DNA of 64,000 bases from Chryseobacterium wanjuense (lineage in GTDB: Bacteria; Bacteroidota; Bacteroidia; Flavobacteriales; Weeksellaceae). The stretch is taken from NCBI RefSeq assembly GCF_900111495.1, contig NZ_FOIU01000001.1, positions 248,001 through 312,000 of the forward strand, given 5' to 3'. Shown here piece by piece: positions 9,180 to 17,201 of this stretch; positions within the stretch are counted from its first letter, which is position 1, and the number at the start of each line of letters is the position of its first letter. Under the pieces are notes generated by a model. The model was not told the origin of the DNA. It did no database searches and saw only the letters and a list, made by a program, of their open reading frames with translations. The position numbers and the translations under genes are program-made.

Positions 9180-9764
9180 CTACGCTCCAAACTCCTTCTT
9201 CCACTCCTCGGCAACATCACTCAAAACACCGTAAAATTCCTCACCATATTTTCTGATCAGCGGAGTTTTCAGGAATTTGTATACCGGAACCTGCAATTCT
9301 TTTCCTAGAACACAGGCATCGCTGCATACATTCCATTCGTGATAATTCAAAGCGGTAAAAGAAGAATATTCTGTTACACGAATCGGGTAGAGGTGGCACG
9401 AAATCGGCTTTTGCCAGTCTATGGCCCCATCTTCATATGCTTTTTCAATACCGCATTTGGTGATTCCTTTTTCATCAAAAGTGACGTAGGCACACTCGCG
9501 GTTTTCCACCATCGGGGTTACATACATTCCGTCCACAGGGTCGGTCGTCCATGTTCCCTGTTCTTCAAGGGCTTTAATGCCTTCTTGGGTAAGGTAGGGC
9601 TTAATTTTATCAAAAATATTATCTAAAATTTCAAGTTCATCCTTATCCAAAGGAGCTCCTACATCTCCTTCCACACAACATGCACCTTTACATTTTGTAA
9701 GGTTGCAAACAAACTCTTCTGAAAAAATTTCTTCGGAGATCAATTTATCGTCTATCTGAATCAT
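9180..9764 (-). CDS. DUF3109 family cysteine-cluster protein
   Basis: A 194-residue cytosolic protein of the DUF3109 type. The clustered cysteines are typical: CNLTKCKGACC near residue 20, then NRECAYV, KCGIEKA and SCHLYPIR. They suggest an Fe-S cluster or zinc site. The family has no proven reaction that I know of. The gene follows the membrane protein at 9771-10676 with a 6-bp gap, so the two are likely co-transcribed. Confidence 0.8.
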   Translation of the reverse strand: MIQIDDKLISEEIFSEEFVCNLTKCKGACCVEGDVGAPLDKDELEILDNIFDKIKPYLTQEGIKALEEQGTWTTDPVDGMYVTPMVENRECAYVTFDEKGITKCGIEKAYEDGAIDWQKPISCHLYPIRVTEYSSFTALNYHEWNVCSDACVLGKELQVPVYKFLKTPLIRKYGEEFYGVLSDVAEEWKKEFGA

Positions 9765-9770
9765 AATCTT

Positions 9771-10676
9771 TTAAAATAAATCAAAATAAGTTCCGGCTTT
9801 AAAACCGATTAAACTAAAAATAATCAACCATAAGCTCACTTCCTGCATCCAGTATTTCGGCAAAAATTTCAACATCCTGCTGATGATAATCGTTGAAGGG
9901 AAGGCAAGAAGCAGTAAATATTCATAACTTTTATTCATGTAAAGAATAATAGTAACCAGCTGTGCTACCGAGAAAACCAACAAAAATGTGTATTTGTAAC
10001 GGCTTATCGGGCTCTTTTTATTGTAATTTTTAAAATGATCGTATACTGCGTAAATAAGCATTACAACAATCGGAATTAAAGGAAATAATCCTGTATAATC
10101 TGTCACGAACTTTATCTTTCCAAAAGGGAAATAATTAATATTCCAGGTGGTAAAATTCATAAAAAACATCAGGGAAAAATAGCTGAAAGCGATTAAAATG
10201 ATGCCTAATAAAAACCTGAAAAGATTTAAAACAATTCTTTCCGAGGTCGCAATCACGTGAATGATCACAAAAACAGCCATTGGCCAGGTCGTAGGAAGAA
10301 AAATAAAATTCAGTGCTACGATAGCTCCTACCAAAACGTAGGATTTTTTTCTGATATCTTCATTGGTACTCGTTAAGAGCAACAAAAGGAACGAATTGGT
10401 AAGCAGAGACACCGCAATTCCTATATCCAAATTGCCCGGATAAAGTCCAAAAACAAAAAAAGTATAGAGAAATAATGGCAGATGCGTCTGATAATTAAGC
10501 GCAATGCTGTGAAAACAGAAATATCCCAAAGCAATTCCCAGGAAGGTAATTCCGGCAATAATTGCTTCATAAGTATTGAAATTCAGTATGTTAAAAAATA
10601 TTACTATTAAAAGAAGAAAACCAATATAAACAGGAATTGAAAAAATATTGCTTTCTTTTGAAAGTAATTTAAACAT
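9771..10676 (-). CDS. Polytopic membrane protein, DUF6427-type
   Basis: A 301-residue protein with about nine to ten hydrophobic segments along its whole length and no obvious soluble domain. N-terminal FKLLSKESNIFSIPVY and the overall layout match what I recall as DUF6427 of flavobacteria. It is divergently paired, across 42 bp, with a small membrane protein of the DUF6341 type, an association that also fits that memory. Function unknown. It is upstream of, and probably co-transcribed with, the DUF3109 gene. Confidence 0.6.
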   Translation of the reverse strand: MFKLLSKESNIFSIPVYIGFLLLIVIFFNILNFNTYEAIIAGITFLGIALGYFCFHSIALNYQTHLPLFLYTFFVFGLYPGNLDIGIAVSLLTNSFLLLLLTSTNEDIRKKSYVLVGAIVALNFIFLPTTWPMAVFVIIHVIATSERIVLNLFRFLLGIILIAFSYFSLMFFMNFTTWNINYFPFGKIKFVTDYTGLFPLIPIVVMLIYAVYDHFKNYNKKSPISRYKYTFLLVFSVAQLVTIILYMNKSYEYLLLLAFPSTIIISRMLKFLPKYWMQEVSLWLIIFSLIGFKAGTYFDLF

Positions 10677-10718
10677 TTTTTATAAATTTGTACAAAGTTA
10701 ATTTAAAAAAGGAAAATA

Positions 10719-10952
10719 ATGACGTCTTTCTTTCTATTCTTAAGCAAAGTTTTCAAATGGTCTTTCGGTTTCTTTGATGCTTTCGGTAATGTTATAAACT
10801 GGATTCTATTTATTGTTTGCTGCGTATTATTTACGTATTGGTGCTATGTTCTGGTGGTTTCACTAGGTGGCGACAAAGACAAAGACTATTATTCTCCAAC
10901 GGAAGGTAAGAATCCTTACTACGATCCGAAAATCTATAAAAAAGAAGGTTAA
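10719..10952 (+). CDS. Small membrane protein, DUF6341-type
   Basis: A 77-residue protein with one or two membrane segments (INWILFIVCCVLFTYWCYVL) and a polar tail DYYSPTEGKNPYYDPKIYKK. It resembles a small flavobacterial family I recall as DUF6341. It starts 42 bp from the divergent membrane-protein gene, so the two share a promoter region. Role unknown. A strong terminator follows. Confidence 0.6.
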   Translation: MTSFFLFLSKVFKWSFGFFDAFGNVINWILFIVCCVLFTYWCYVLVVSLGGDKDKDYYSPTEGKNPYYDPKIYKKEG

Positions 10953-10970
10953 TTAATTGGTTATATAGTA

Positions 10971-11007
10971 AAAAGCCGATCAAAACTTATGTTTGGTCGG
11001 CTTTTTT
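10971..11007 (+). terminator. Terminator, possibly bidirectional
   Basis: AAAAGCCGATCAAAAC / GTTTGGTCGGCTTTT with a 4-nt loop and flanking A and T runs. It lies between convergent genes, so it may serve both strands. Confidence 0.85.
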
Positions 11008-11026
11008 ATTATTAACGATTAAAATT

Positions 11027-11470
11027 TTATTCGTGAATAGGAAGTACTAAAACAGGAATTCGCGAGTCTTTTGTGATTCCTTTCGTTAAGCTTCCTACGA
11101 AAACATCATAGATTCCGCTTCTTCCGTGTGAGCCCATGACGATGAAGTCTGCATTTTTCGAATTGGCGTATTCCAGAATAATATCTTTTGCAATACCTTG
11201 TTTTAGAAGGTGTTCGCAATCTATGTCGTGAGAAACGATCCTTTGTTCAATTTTATTGAGCTGGATCAGTTCTTCCCTGATCTCGTTCTCCTCAACTTCC
11301 GGAAAATATTGAAATCCCATATCACCAATGGCAAATCCAATATCCGAAGGCGCCACGTGGATCAGGAAAATTTTACCATTTACTTGCTTGGCGAATTTTA
11401 CTGCTCCGTCTACAAGCTGTTCTGTTTTGTCCCCAAAATCTACGGGTAATACAATATTTATCATAACCAA
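11027..11470 (-). CDS. Universal stress protein family protein
   Basis: A 147-residue UspA-type Rossmann-like domain. It begins INIVLPVDFG and ends with the ATP-binding signature GSHGRSGIYDVFVGSLTKG (about residues 113-131, the G2xG9G(S/T) pattern). The length is that of a single-domain Usp. It probably acts in the cytosol in stress responses; the partner is unknown. Translation may start at the second Met, two codons in. Confidence 0.88.
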   Translation of the reverse strand: MVMINIVLPVDFGDKTEQLVDGAVKFAKQVNGKIFLIHVAPSDIGFAIGDMGFQYFPEVEENEIREELIQLNKIEQRIVSHDIDCEHLLKQGIAKDIILEYANSKNADFIVMGSHGRSGIYDVFVGSLTKGITKDSRIPVLVLPIHE

Positions 11471-11523
11471 TAATTTTGATAATTAAAGATAGGAAAATTA
11501 TGCCAAAAGTGATGTTAAATTAC

Positions 11524-12129
11524 TTATAATATTCGGATATCCAGAATTTTTTCATCTTCAAGGTAAGCTTCCAGAATATCATTTTCTTCCACCTTTCCTA
11601 CGCCTTTTGGAGTTCCTGTAAAAATCAGGTCACCCACTCGCAACGTAAAGTATTGAGAAACAAAAGCAATGATATCATCAATAGGGAAAATCATATCTTT
11701 CGTGTTTCCGTCCTGCACTTTTTCTTTGTTTTTTAATAATGAGAAATTCAGAGATTCAAGATTGTAGTTTTCTTTTTTAAAGAAATTTCCTACCACTGCA
11801 GAACCGTCGAAACCTTTTGCAAGCTCCCAAGGCAGGCCTTTAGACTTCAATTCGCCTTGAAGATCCCTTGCCGTAAAATCGATTCCCAGACCGATTTCTT
11901 CATAATGTTTGTGCGCCGTTTCTTTTTGGATGTATTTTCCTCCTTTCGAAATTTTCACCACAACTTCCAGTTCATAATGAACATCGTTTGAAAACTCAGG
12001 AATATAGAAATCATTTCCCTTCAAAACTGCGGTATCCGGCTTCATAAAAATCACCGGATTTTCAGGAACTTCATTTCCCAATTCTTTTGCATGTTCGCTG
12101 TAATTTCTTCCTATGCAGATTATTTTCAT
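11524..12129 (-). CDS. Fumarylacetoacetate hydrolase family protein
   Basis: A 201-residue single-domain FAH-family enzyme. It opens MKIICIGRNYSEHAKELG. The metal-binding acids lie in HYELEVVVKI and GIDFTARDLQ, and the C-terminal GDLIFTGTPKGVG is diagnostic. Relatives are acylpyruvases, oxaloacetate decarboxylases or 2-hydroxyhepta-2,4-diene-1,7-dioate isomerases; the substrate cannot be read from sequence. It lies 53 bp downstream-side of the Usp gene on the same strand. Confidence 0.88.
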   Translation of the reverse strand: MKIICIGRNYSEHAKELGNEVPENPVIFMKPDTAVLKGNDFYIPEFSNDVHYELEVVVKISKGGKYIQKETAHKHYEEIGLGIDFTARDLQGELKSKGLPWELAKGFDGSAVVGNFFKKENYNLESLNFSLLKNKEKVQDGNTKDMIFPIDDIIAFVSQYFTLRVGDLIFTGTPKGVGKVEENDILEAYLEDEKILDIRIL

Positions 12130-12157
12130 AGTTTTTTATTTATAATTGTATCGTGTT

Positions 12158-12194
12158 CGTCATTGCGGGAAGCAACGCGACGAAGCGATCTCTT
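12158..12194. repeat. Interspersed repeat of the GTCATTGCG...GAAGCGATCTC type
   Basis: CGTCATTGCGGGAAGCAACG followed by CGACGAAGCGATCTCTT. This word pattern is a dispersed intergenic element I recall in many Bacteroidota and other genomes. It sits in the 307-bp gap 12130-12436, which contains no gene. Confidence 0.6.
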
Positions 12195-12333
12195 AATTAC
12201 TCATTACTTATTTTTTTTAAGGAGCTATTTCCCACTATCCACTCATACTCCTCACTCCAACGCGCTCCAACAGCTGAATCCTCCAATTCTCCCACTTCTA
12301 GTTGCGGGGTAACCGTTTCTATTGGGGCTAGAT

Positions 12334-12366
12334 AAACCTAACAGGTTTTCAAAACCTGTTAGGTTT
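12334..12366. repeat. 33-bp perfect palindrome
   Basis: Arms AAACCTAACAGGTTTT (12334-12349) and its exact reverse complement (12351-12366) around a single C. There is no long T-tail, so it is not an obvious terminator. I recall the same palindrome as a recurring intergenic element in flavobacterial genomes. Confidence 0.8.
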
Positions 12367-12413
12367 GATTTACGCACCCTTTTTATCTTTTTATACAATT
12401 TTACACATCGTAG

Positions 12414-12428
12414 CCTGTCGAAGCATCT
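12414..12428 (-). repeat. Fragment of the AGATGCTTCGACAGG element
   Basis: CCTGTCGAAGCATCT, the exact reverse complement of the first 15 bases of the element at 62176. It lies directly before the 3' end of the 12437-12835 gene. Confidence 0.6.
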
Positions 12429-12436
12429 ATTTAATT

Positions 12437-12835
12437 CTAATGCATAAACTCATTCCCACAATAATAACACACAAACTTATGGCTCGTCAGGATTGAAACC
12501 CCAAAGAAGCTCGTTGCACTGTCATCCCTGTAAATATGGTTGGAACCGCACTTCGGACATACAAAATCAAAATCAGGATTTTCAACCGTATGTTCTACTT
12601 CCAAAGAAAATTCTTCATTATCTTTATAATCCTGAAGCGTTTGTTTTGCTTTTTCCAGATCTTCTTCAAAAACCTGCAGCTGAATACCACCTACCGCCTG
12701 AGAAAGCAGCCAATCCGACTGAATCAGCTGTTCATTCGCGATAAAGCTATTGATACCGCTTTCAGCCAGAATCTGTTTGTCTCTGTTGGCTTGAAGAGCC
12801 GTTTCATAAAATTTAAACTTAACCAGCTCGCTCAT
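12437..12835 (-). CDS. DUF2007-type protein with C-terminal zinc ribbon
   Basis: A 132-residue protein. The N-terminal 70 residues (LVKFKFYETALQANRDKQIL, GGIQLQVFEEDLEKAKQTL) match the DUF2007 'putative signal transducing' fold. A C-terminal zinc ribbon follows: CPKCG near residue 94 and CYYCG near 124. It lies 3 bp downstream of the DnaQ-type exonuclease gene, so the two are translationally close. Function unknown. Confidence 0.75.
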   Translation of the reverse strand: MSELVKFKFYETALQANRDKQILAESGINSFIANEQLIQSDWLLSQAVGGIQLQVFEEDLEKAKQTLQDYKDNEEFSLEVEHTVENPDFDFVCPKCGSNHIYRDDSATSFFGVSILTSHKFVCYYCGNEFMH

Positions 12836-12838
12836 TTT

Positions 12839-13603
12839 TTAAAATTTACTTGATAATTGAATTTTTGTAAAAACCTTCTTTGTATACAGCGGAAATTCCG
12901 CATTCTGAAGCCATCCGAAATATCCGAGATCCTTCTGGAAGACCACTTTCACGCATTGTCCTTTGTATTTTCCAAAGTTGAAAACTTCCTCCGATTTTTC
13001 ATTATATCCAATAAATCCTGCTAAGTCAGCGTGCTTATTATGGAATGTAAATTCACTCAAAGGCCCAATTTCATTAGGAATGTCGTCATACTTTCCGACC
13101 TGCGCATCCAGAACTTCAAAAGTTGCCATCACATCAGCCTCCGCGGAGTGGGCATTTTCAAGCGTTTTTCCACAATAGAACTGATAAGCTGCACTCAGAT
13201 TTCTCGGTTCTTTTTTATGAAAAATGGTTTGAGCATCTACTAATCTGAATTTGCTTAAATCGAAATCTATTCCCACCCTCAGAAATTCTTCTGCTAACAA
13301 AGGAACATCAAAACGATTGGAATTAAATCCTCCCAAATCACTTCCGGAAAGCATTTCCATGATTTTTGGAGCAATTTCCCTGAAAGTAGGGGCATCTTTC
13401 ACATCTTCATCATAAATCCCGTGGATTTCGCTGGATTCTCTCGGAATTGGCATCTCAGGATTTACTTTCCATGTTTTGCTTTCTCTGGACGCGTCGGGAT
13501 TGACTTTTAAAACACAGATTTCAACAATTCTGTCTTTTCCTATATTCGTTCCTGTCGTTTCTAAATCAAAGATACAAAGGGGTTTATGTAGTTTTAAATT
13601 CAT
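12839..13603 (-). CDS. DnaQ-like 3'-5' exonuclease with extra C-terminal domain
   Basis: A 254-residue DEDDh exonuclease. ExoI motif D13-x-E15 in FDLETTGT, ExoII in NSNRFDVPLL (N94, D99), ExoIII in HSAEADV (H152, D157). The fold is that of the Pol III epsilon subunit or exonuclease X. The last 60 residues (VFNFGKYKGQ, LGYFGWLQNAEF) resemble the small DUF3820-type domain found at the end of exonuclease X-like proteins. It probably trims DNA or RNA 3' ends in repair or proofreading. It leads a two-gene operon with the DUF2007 gene. Confidence 0.85.
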   Translation of the reverse strand: MNLKLHKPLCIFDLETTGTNIGKDRIVEICVLKVNPDASRESKTWKVNPEMPIPRESSEIHGIYDEDVKDAPTFREIAPKIMEMLSGSDLGGFNSNRFDVPLLAEEFLRVGIDFDLSKFRLVDAQTIFHKKEPRNLSAAYQFYCGKTLENAHSAEADVMATFEVLDAQVGKYDDIPNEIGPLSEFTFHNKHADLAGFIGYNEKSEEVFNFGKYKGQCVKVVFQKDLGYFGWLQNAEFPLYTKKVFTKIQLSSKF

Positions 13604-13611
13604 TTTTTTGT

Positions 13612-13700
13612 AAGTTATGAGTTGAAAGTTATGAATTATGAGTTAAAATAAAGTCGTGTATTTTCCAACTTGTCACTAATAACTCAAAACTTATAACTTA
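13612..13700. repeat. Low-complexity 'atgagttatgag' inverted repeat
   Basis: Left arm AAGTTATGAGTTGAAAGTTA with more copies after it; right arm AATAACTCAAAACTTATAAC. It forms an imperfect inverted repeat between the exonuclease and pssA genes. A related run occurs at 37846-37876. Confidence 0.6.
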
Positions 13701-14411
13701 ATTAAATTGTTTCTGAAAAATAATTGATATTAAAATATAATAAATAATCACCATCGGAATTCCGACAGTTTTAAAGATAATTAAAATAATGATTGCACCG
13801 ATCAGCAAAGCCAGTTTAGGATAATTGTCCTGCAGCTTCATCGATTTGAATTTCATCGCGATCATTTTTATCGGACTGACCAGAAGCCACGAACAAACTG
13901 CTGTAATCAGGATTAAATATAAAGGATTTTCAAACAAAAATGTAAAAGCTCCTCCTTCTTTCTGAGCATAATATAATCCTAAAATTAAAATGGTATTTGA
14001 CGGCGTATTCAAACCTTTAAAATAATATTTCTGATCTTCATCCAAATTGAAGATAGCGAGTCTTAAACATGAAAAAAGGGTCACAAATAATCCTAAGTAT
14101 TTGATTTCAAAAGGAAGTCCGGTTCCCAGAAAAATATTCCCGAATGGTTCCAACGCAGCGTACATCGTGAGTCCCGGAACCAATCCGAAGCTCACCATAT
14201 CCGCCAAAGAATCCAGCTGCACTCCCAAATTAGAATTTGCTTTTAAAGCTCTAGCCACAAAACCATCAAAAAAATCTAAAATCAGCGAAAGAATAATACA
14301 GATCGCAGTCGTTTGATAATCACCTAAAATAAGATGAATCGCCCCTACACAACCGGAAAAGAGGTTTCCTAATGTGATGGCATTGGCAAGATTATTTTTA
14401 ATAAAATTCAT
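13698..14411 (-). CDS. pssA: CDP-diacylglycerol-serine O-phosphatidyltransferase
   Basis: A polytopic CDP-alcohol phosphatidyltransferase of 237 residues that makes phosphatidylserine, the precursor of phosphatidylethanolamine. The catalytic motif D-x2-DG-x2-AR-x8-G-x3-D-x3-D is complete in LDFFDGFVARALK...GVQLDSLAD. Six or so membrane segments follow. I place the start at ATG 14411 (MNFIKNNLANAITLGN) rather than nine codons upstream, because a TAATTTTG -7 box lies inside the longer version. It is probably monocistronic. Confidence 0.88.
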   Translation of the reverse strand: MNFIKNNLANAITLGNLFSGCVGAIHLILGDYQTTAICIILSLILDFFDGFVARALKANSNLGVQLDSLADMVSFGLVPGLTMYAALEPFGNIFLGTGLPFEIKYLGLFVTLFSCLRLAIFNLDEDQKYYFKGLNTPSNTILILGLYYAQKEGGAFTFLFENPLYLILITAVCSWLLVSPIKMIAMKFKSMKLQDNYPKLALLIGAIIILIIFKTVGIPMVIIYYILISIIFQKQFN

Positions 14412-14451
14412 AATTACAAAATTAAACAATAAACCCATTTATCCATGTACC

Positions 14452-14560
14452 AATGTACCAATTTATCAATTTAGGAATGTAACAATATCAGGTTACTGAT
14501 TAAGAGATTCATAGCGTGTTATTATTGTTAGATTGTTATACTGCTACATTGCTAAATTAA
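14452..14560. repeat. 'accaatgtaccaat / acattgctaaat' low-complexity repeat
   Basis: Runs of near-identical words (TACCAATGTACCAATTTATC, then GATTGTTATACTGCTACATT) form an imperfect inverted repeat between pssA and the divergent sulfatase gene. The same vocabulary recurs at 38515-38600 and 50300-50395. Confidence 0.6.
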
Positions 14561-14578
14561 TTTTATGTGAATTTAATG

Positions 14579-14586
14579 TAAATTTG
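14579..14586 (+). promoter_or_regulatory. TAnnTTTG -7 box next to the start codon
   Basis: TAAATTTG ends 3 bp before ATG 14590, so a transcript from it would start at or beside the A of ATG. No TTG lies at the usual 17-23 bp spacing. Confidence 0.45.
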
Positions 14587-14589
14587 CAC

Positions 14590-16521
14590 ATGAAATTTTT
14601 TAAAGAATTTAGAAAACAGGAAGTTATTGTCCTGTTGTACAGGATCTTTCTAGCTTACTTTTTCTACCAGATTGCAAGATTTTTGTTCTGGTATTTCAAT
14701 AAAGGATTGATAAAAATTGATTCTGTTTCAGATTATTTCAGCCTTTCTTACCACGGAACTGCTTTTGATACTACGGCAATTTTATATGTCAATGCATTGT
14801 TTATCTTTTTAAGCATCATTCCCATTATTATTAATACTAAAAAAGGCTACCAAAAATTTCTTTTCTGGCTATATTTTATTACCAACGGAATTGCCTATAC
14901 CATGAATTTTGGGGATTTTGTGTATTTCAAATTTTCCCAGATGAGACTTACTTCTGCGGCACTTCAGGTAGCACAGCACGAAGACAATATTTTTCGGGTT
15001 TTTACGGCTTCGATGATCCAGAATCCTTATGTTTTATTATGGTTTGTTGTATTGATGTGGCTTTGGGTCTATCTGTATAAAAAAGTGAAGATTACGGAGC
15101 AGAAGCCTGTGAAGCTGGTTCCATATTTTATATGGTCGGTTCTTACGCTTTGTCTGGTGGCGGTTTTGGCGGTTGGCGGAATTCGTGGGGATTTTAAGCA
15201 CAGTACAAGACCAATCAATCTTGTGGATGCAAACCGCTTCGCTAAACTTCCGGCTCAGGGAAATGTGGTTCTGAATAGTACGTTTTCGTTTTTCAGAACA
15301 TTAAATACGAATAATTTTAAAGAAGTCCATTTCGTTGATGAAAAATTTATTGATGAAAATATCCAACCTTATAAAATTTATGACAGAAAAATAGAAAATA
15401 AACCCAACATTGTTATTTTCATTGTTGAATCTTTTAGCAGAGAATACTCCGGGGCTTTTAATAAAGATAAAAATATTAAGGATTATGTTTCTTATACGCC
15501 TTTTATCGATAGTTTGGCGAGTCAAAGCCTGATTTTTCCGAATACTTTTGCCAACGGAAGGCAGTCGATTCATGGGATGAGCTCTGTATTGGCCGGAATT
15601 CCGAGTCTTACGGATGCTTTTACAAGTTCGCCTTATTCCAACCAGAAAATTCAGTCCATTGTTTCGGTGTGTAATGAGATGGGATACGATACATCGTTCT
15701 ATCACGGTGCTCCGAACGGTTCGATGGGGTTTTTAGGTTTTGGAAATATTCTTGGTTTTAAACACTATTTTGGAAAAACAGAGTACAACAACGATAATGA
15801 TTTTGATGGAATGTGGGCGATTTGGGATGAACCATTTTTACAGTATTTTGCTAAAAATGTAGGTAAAAAGCAACCTTTTATGGCGACGGTTTTTACGGCT
15901 TCCTCACATCATCCTTTTAAAATTCCTGAAAAATATAATGGGAAGTTCAAAAAAGGGAAAAATCAGATGCATGAGCCGATTCAATACACAGATTATGCGA
16001 TTAAAAAATACTTTGAAACAGCTAAAAAACAACCGTGGTTCAACAATACGATTTTTGTCTTTACAGGAGATCATACGAATGAAGTATATTATTCCGAATA
16101 CGAGAAGATTATGAATCGTTTTGCAGTTCCTTTAATTTTTTATTCTCCAAATCCTGAATATCATTTAAAAGGAGTAAATAATGAATTTGCCCAGCAAATT
16201 GATATTTATCCGACCTTGGCAGACTTAATCGGATATAATAAAAAGATCAGAAGCTGGGGCAGAAGTTTGGTAAGTGAAAAGCAGTATCCTGCCATTATTG
16301 CTAATTCTGACGGGACGGTGGAACAGTTTATCATTGGGAATTATATTTACCGTTTCGACGGGAAAAATGTGGTCGGAATTTTTGATAAAACAGATCTTGG
16401 TCTGGAAAAAAACCTGATGGATCAGTTAAAAAACAATCCCGAAACCGAAAAAGGAAAACAGATTGCAAAAGCCTGGTATCAGGATTATATGAACAGGGTG
16501 ATCAATAGAAAGATGTATTAG
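14590..16521 (+). CDS. Membrane sulfatase, LTA synthase-like (alkaline phosphatase superfamily)
   Basis: A 643-residue protein with five N-terminal membrane segments, then an extracytoplasmic sulfatase/phosphotransferase domain. Metal-binding landmarks are PNIVIFIVESFSREYSG (start of the domain) and FTGDHTNEVYY (Asp-His metal site). The nucleophile position, usually Thr in LtaS-like enzymes, appears to be Ser in NGRQSIHGMSS. It probably transfers or removes phospho-groups on envelope lipids or glycans. I use ATG 14590 (MKFFKEFRKQ) because the -7 box lies within the longer reading frame that begins at 14533. Confidence 0.85.
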   Translation: MKFFKEFRKQEVIVLLYRIFLAYFFYQIARFLFWYFNKGLIKIDSVSDYFSLSYHGTAFDTTAILYVNALFIFLSIIPIIINTKKGYQKFLFWLYFITNGIAYTMNFGDFVYFKFSQMRLTSAALQVAQHEDNIFRVFTASMIQNPYVLLWFVVLMWLWVYLYKKVKITEQKPVKLVPYFIWSVLTLCLVAVLAVGGIRGDFKHSTRPINLVDANRFAKLPAQGNVVLNSTFSFFRTLNTNNFKEVHFVDEKFIDENIQPYKIYDRKIENKPNIVIFIVESFSREYSGAFNKDKNIKDYVSYTPFIDSLASQSLIFPNTFANGRQSIHGMSSVLAGIPSLTDAFTSSPYSNQKIQSIVSVCNEMGYDTSFYHGAPNGSMGFLGFGNILGFKHYFGKTEYNNDNDFDGMWAIWDEPFLQYFAKNVGKKQPFMATVFTASSHHPFKIPEKYNGKFKKGKNQMHEPIQYTDYAIKKYFETAKKQPWFNNTIFVFTGDHTNEVYYSEYEKIMNRFAVPLIFYSPNPEYHLKGVNNEFAQQIDIYPTLADLIGYNKKIRSWGRSLVSEKQYPAIIANSDGTVEQFIIGNYIYRFDGKNVVGIFDKTDLGLEKNLMDQLKNNPETEKGKQIAKAWYQDYMNRVINRKMY

Positions 16522-16672
16522 TGTTTGGCAGATGTTTAATTTCAAAATTTGGTATACCTCTTGTTATATATGCCTAGTATAATAAAAGTTTTTGTTTGTT
16601 TGAAATTAATTTATATTTTTAACAGTAATTAGACAACAAAAATATTTTATTGGAATTAAAACTATAAAGAAT

Positions 16673-17092
16673 ATGAGAAAATTATTATTGACACTTGTCC
16701 TTTCACTTTTCAGTGTAATGTCATTTGCACAGATCGAAGGAAAATGGAAGACTATAGATGATGAAACAAAGCAGGCAAAATCTCTTGTAGAAATCTATAA
16801 AAAATCTGACGGAAAATATTATGGTAAAATTTCACAGCTATTGATAAAACCCGAAAATGCTAATTGTGTAAACTGTAAAGACGACAGAAAAAACAAGCCT
16901 ATTCTGGGAATGGAAATCATCAGAGGTCTGAAAAAAGACGGCAATGAGTTTACAGGTGGTACAATCACCGACCCAAAAACAGGAAAAACCTACAAATGCA
17001 CGATTACAAGAAACGGAGATAATCTGAATGTAAGAGGATATATCGGTTTATCTTTAATCGGAAGAACACAGATTTGGCAGAAAGCTAACTAA
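16673..17092 (+). CDS. DUF2147 family secreted protein
   Basis: A 139-residue protein with a signal peptide ending SFAQ. The mature domain starts IEGKWKTIDDETKQAKSLVE and includes ENANCVNCKDDRKNKP and GLSLIGRTQIW, the DUF2147 pattern. It is a small periplasmic beta-barrel-like fold, and the CxxC pair at about residues 61-64 may form a disulfide. Role unknown. It is monocistronic with its own terminator. Confidence 0.85.
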   Translation: MRKLLLTLVLSLFSVMSFAQIEGKWKTIDDETKQAKSLVEIYKKSDGKYYGKISQLLIKPENANCVNCKDDRKNKPILGMEIIRGLKKDGNEFTGGTITDPKTGKTYKCTITRNGDNLNVRGYIGLSLIGRTQIWQKAN

Positions 17093-17113
17093 TCGAGCTA
17101 AATAAAAATTAAT

Positions 17114-17147
17114 AAACGGCATTTCATTTAAATGAGATGTCGTTTTT
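17114..17147 (+). terminator. Terminator after the DUF2147 gene
   Basis: AAACGGCATTTCATT / AATGAGATGTCGTTT stem with a 2-nt loop and a T-tail. Confidence 0.85.
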
Positions 17148-17179
17148 GTTATATGTATCATAAAAAAGTATTATTTTTG
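17146..17179 (+). promoter_or_regulatory. Bacteroidota-type promoter of pdhB
   Basis: TTG (17146-17148), 23-bp spacer, TATTTTTG (17172-17179), 22 bp before the ATG. It fits the TTG-N17-23-TAnnTTTG pattern. Its TTG overlaps the tail of the preceding terminator. Confidence 0.6.
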
Positions 17180-17201
17180 TACTCTAATTTTTCAAAAGAA
17201 T

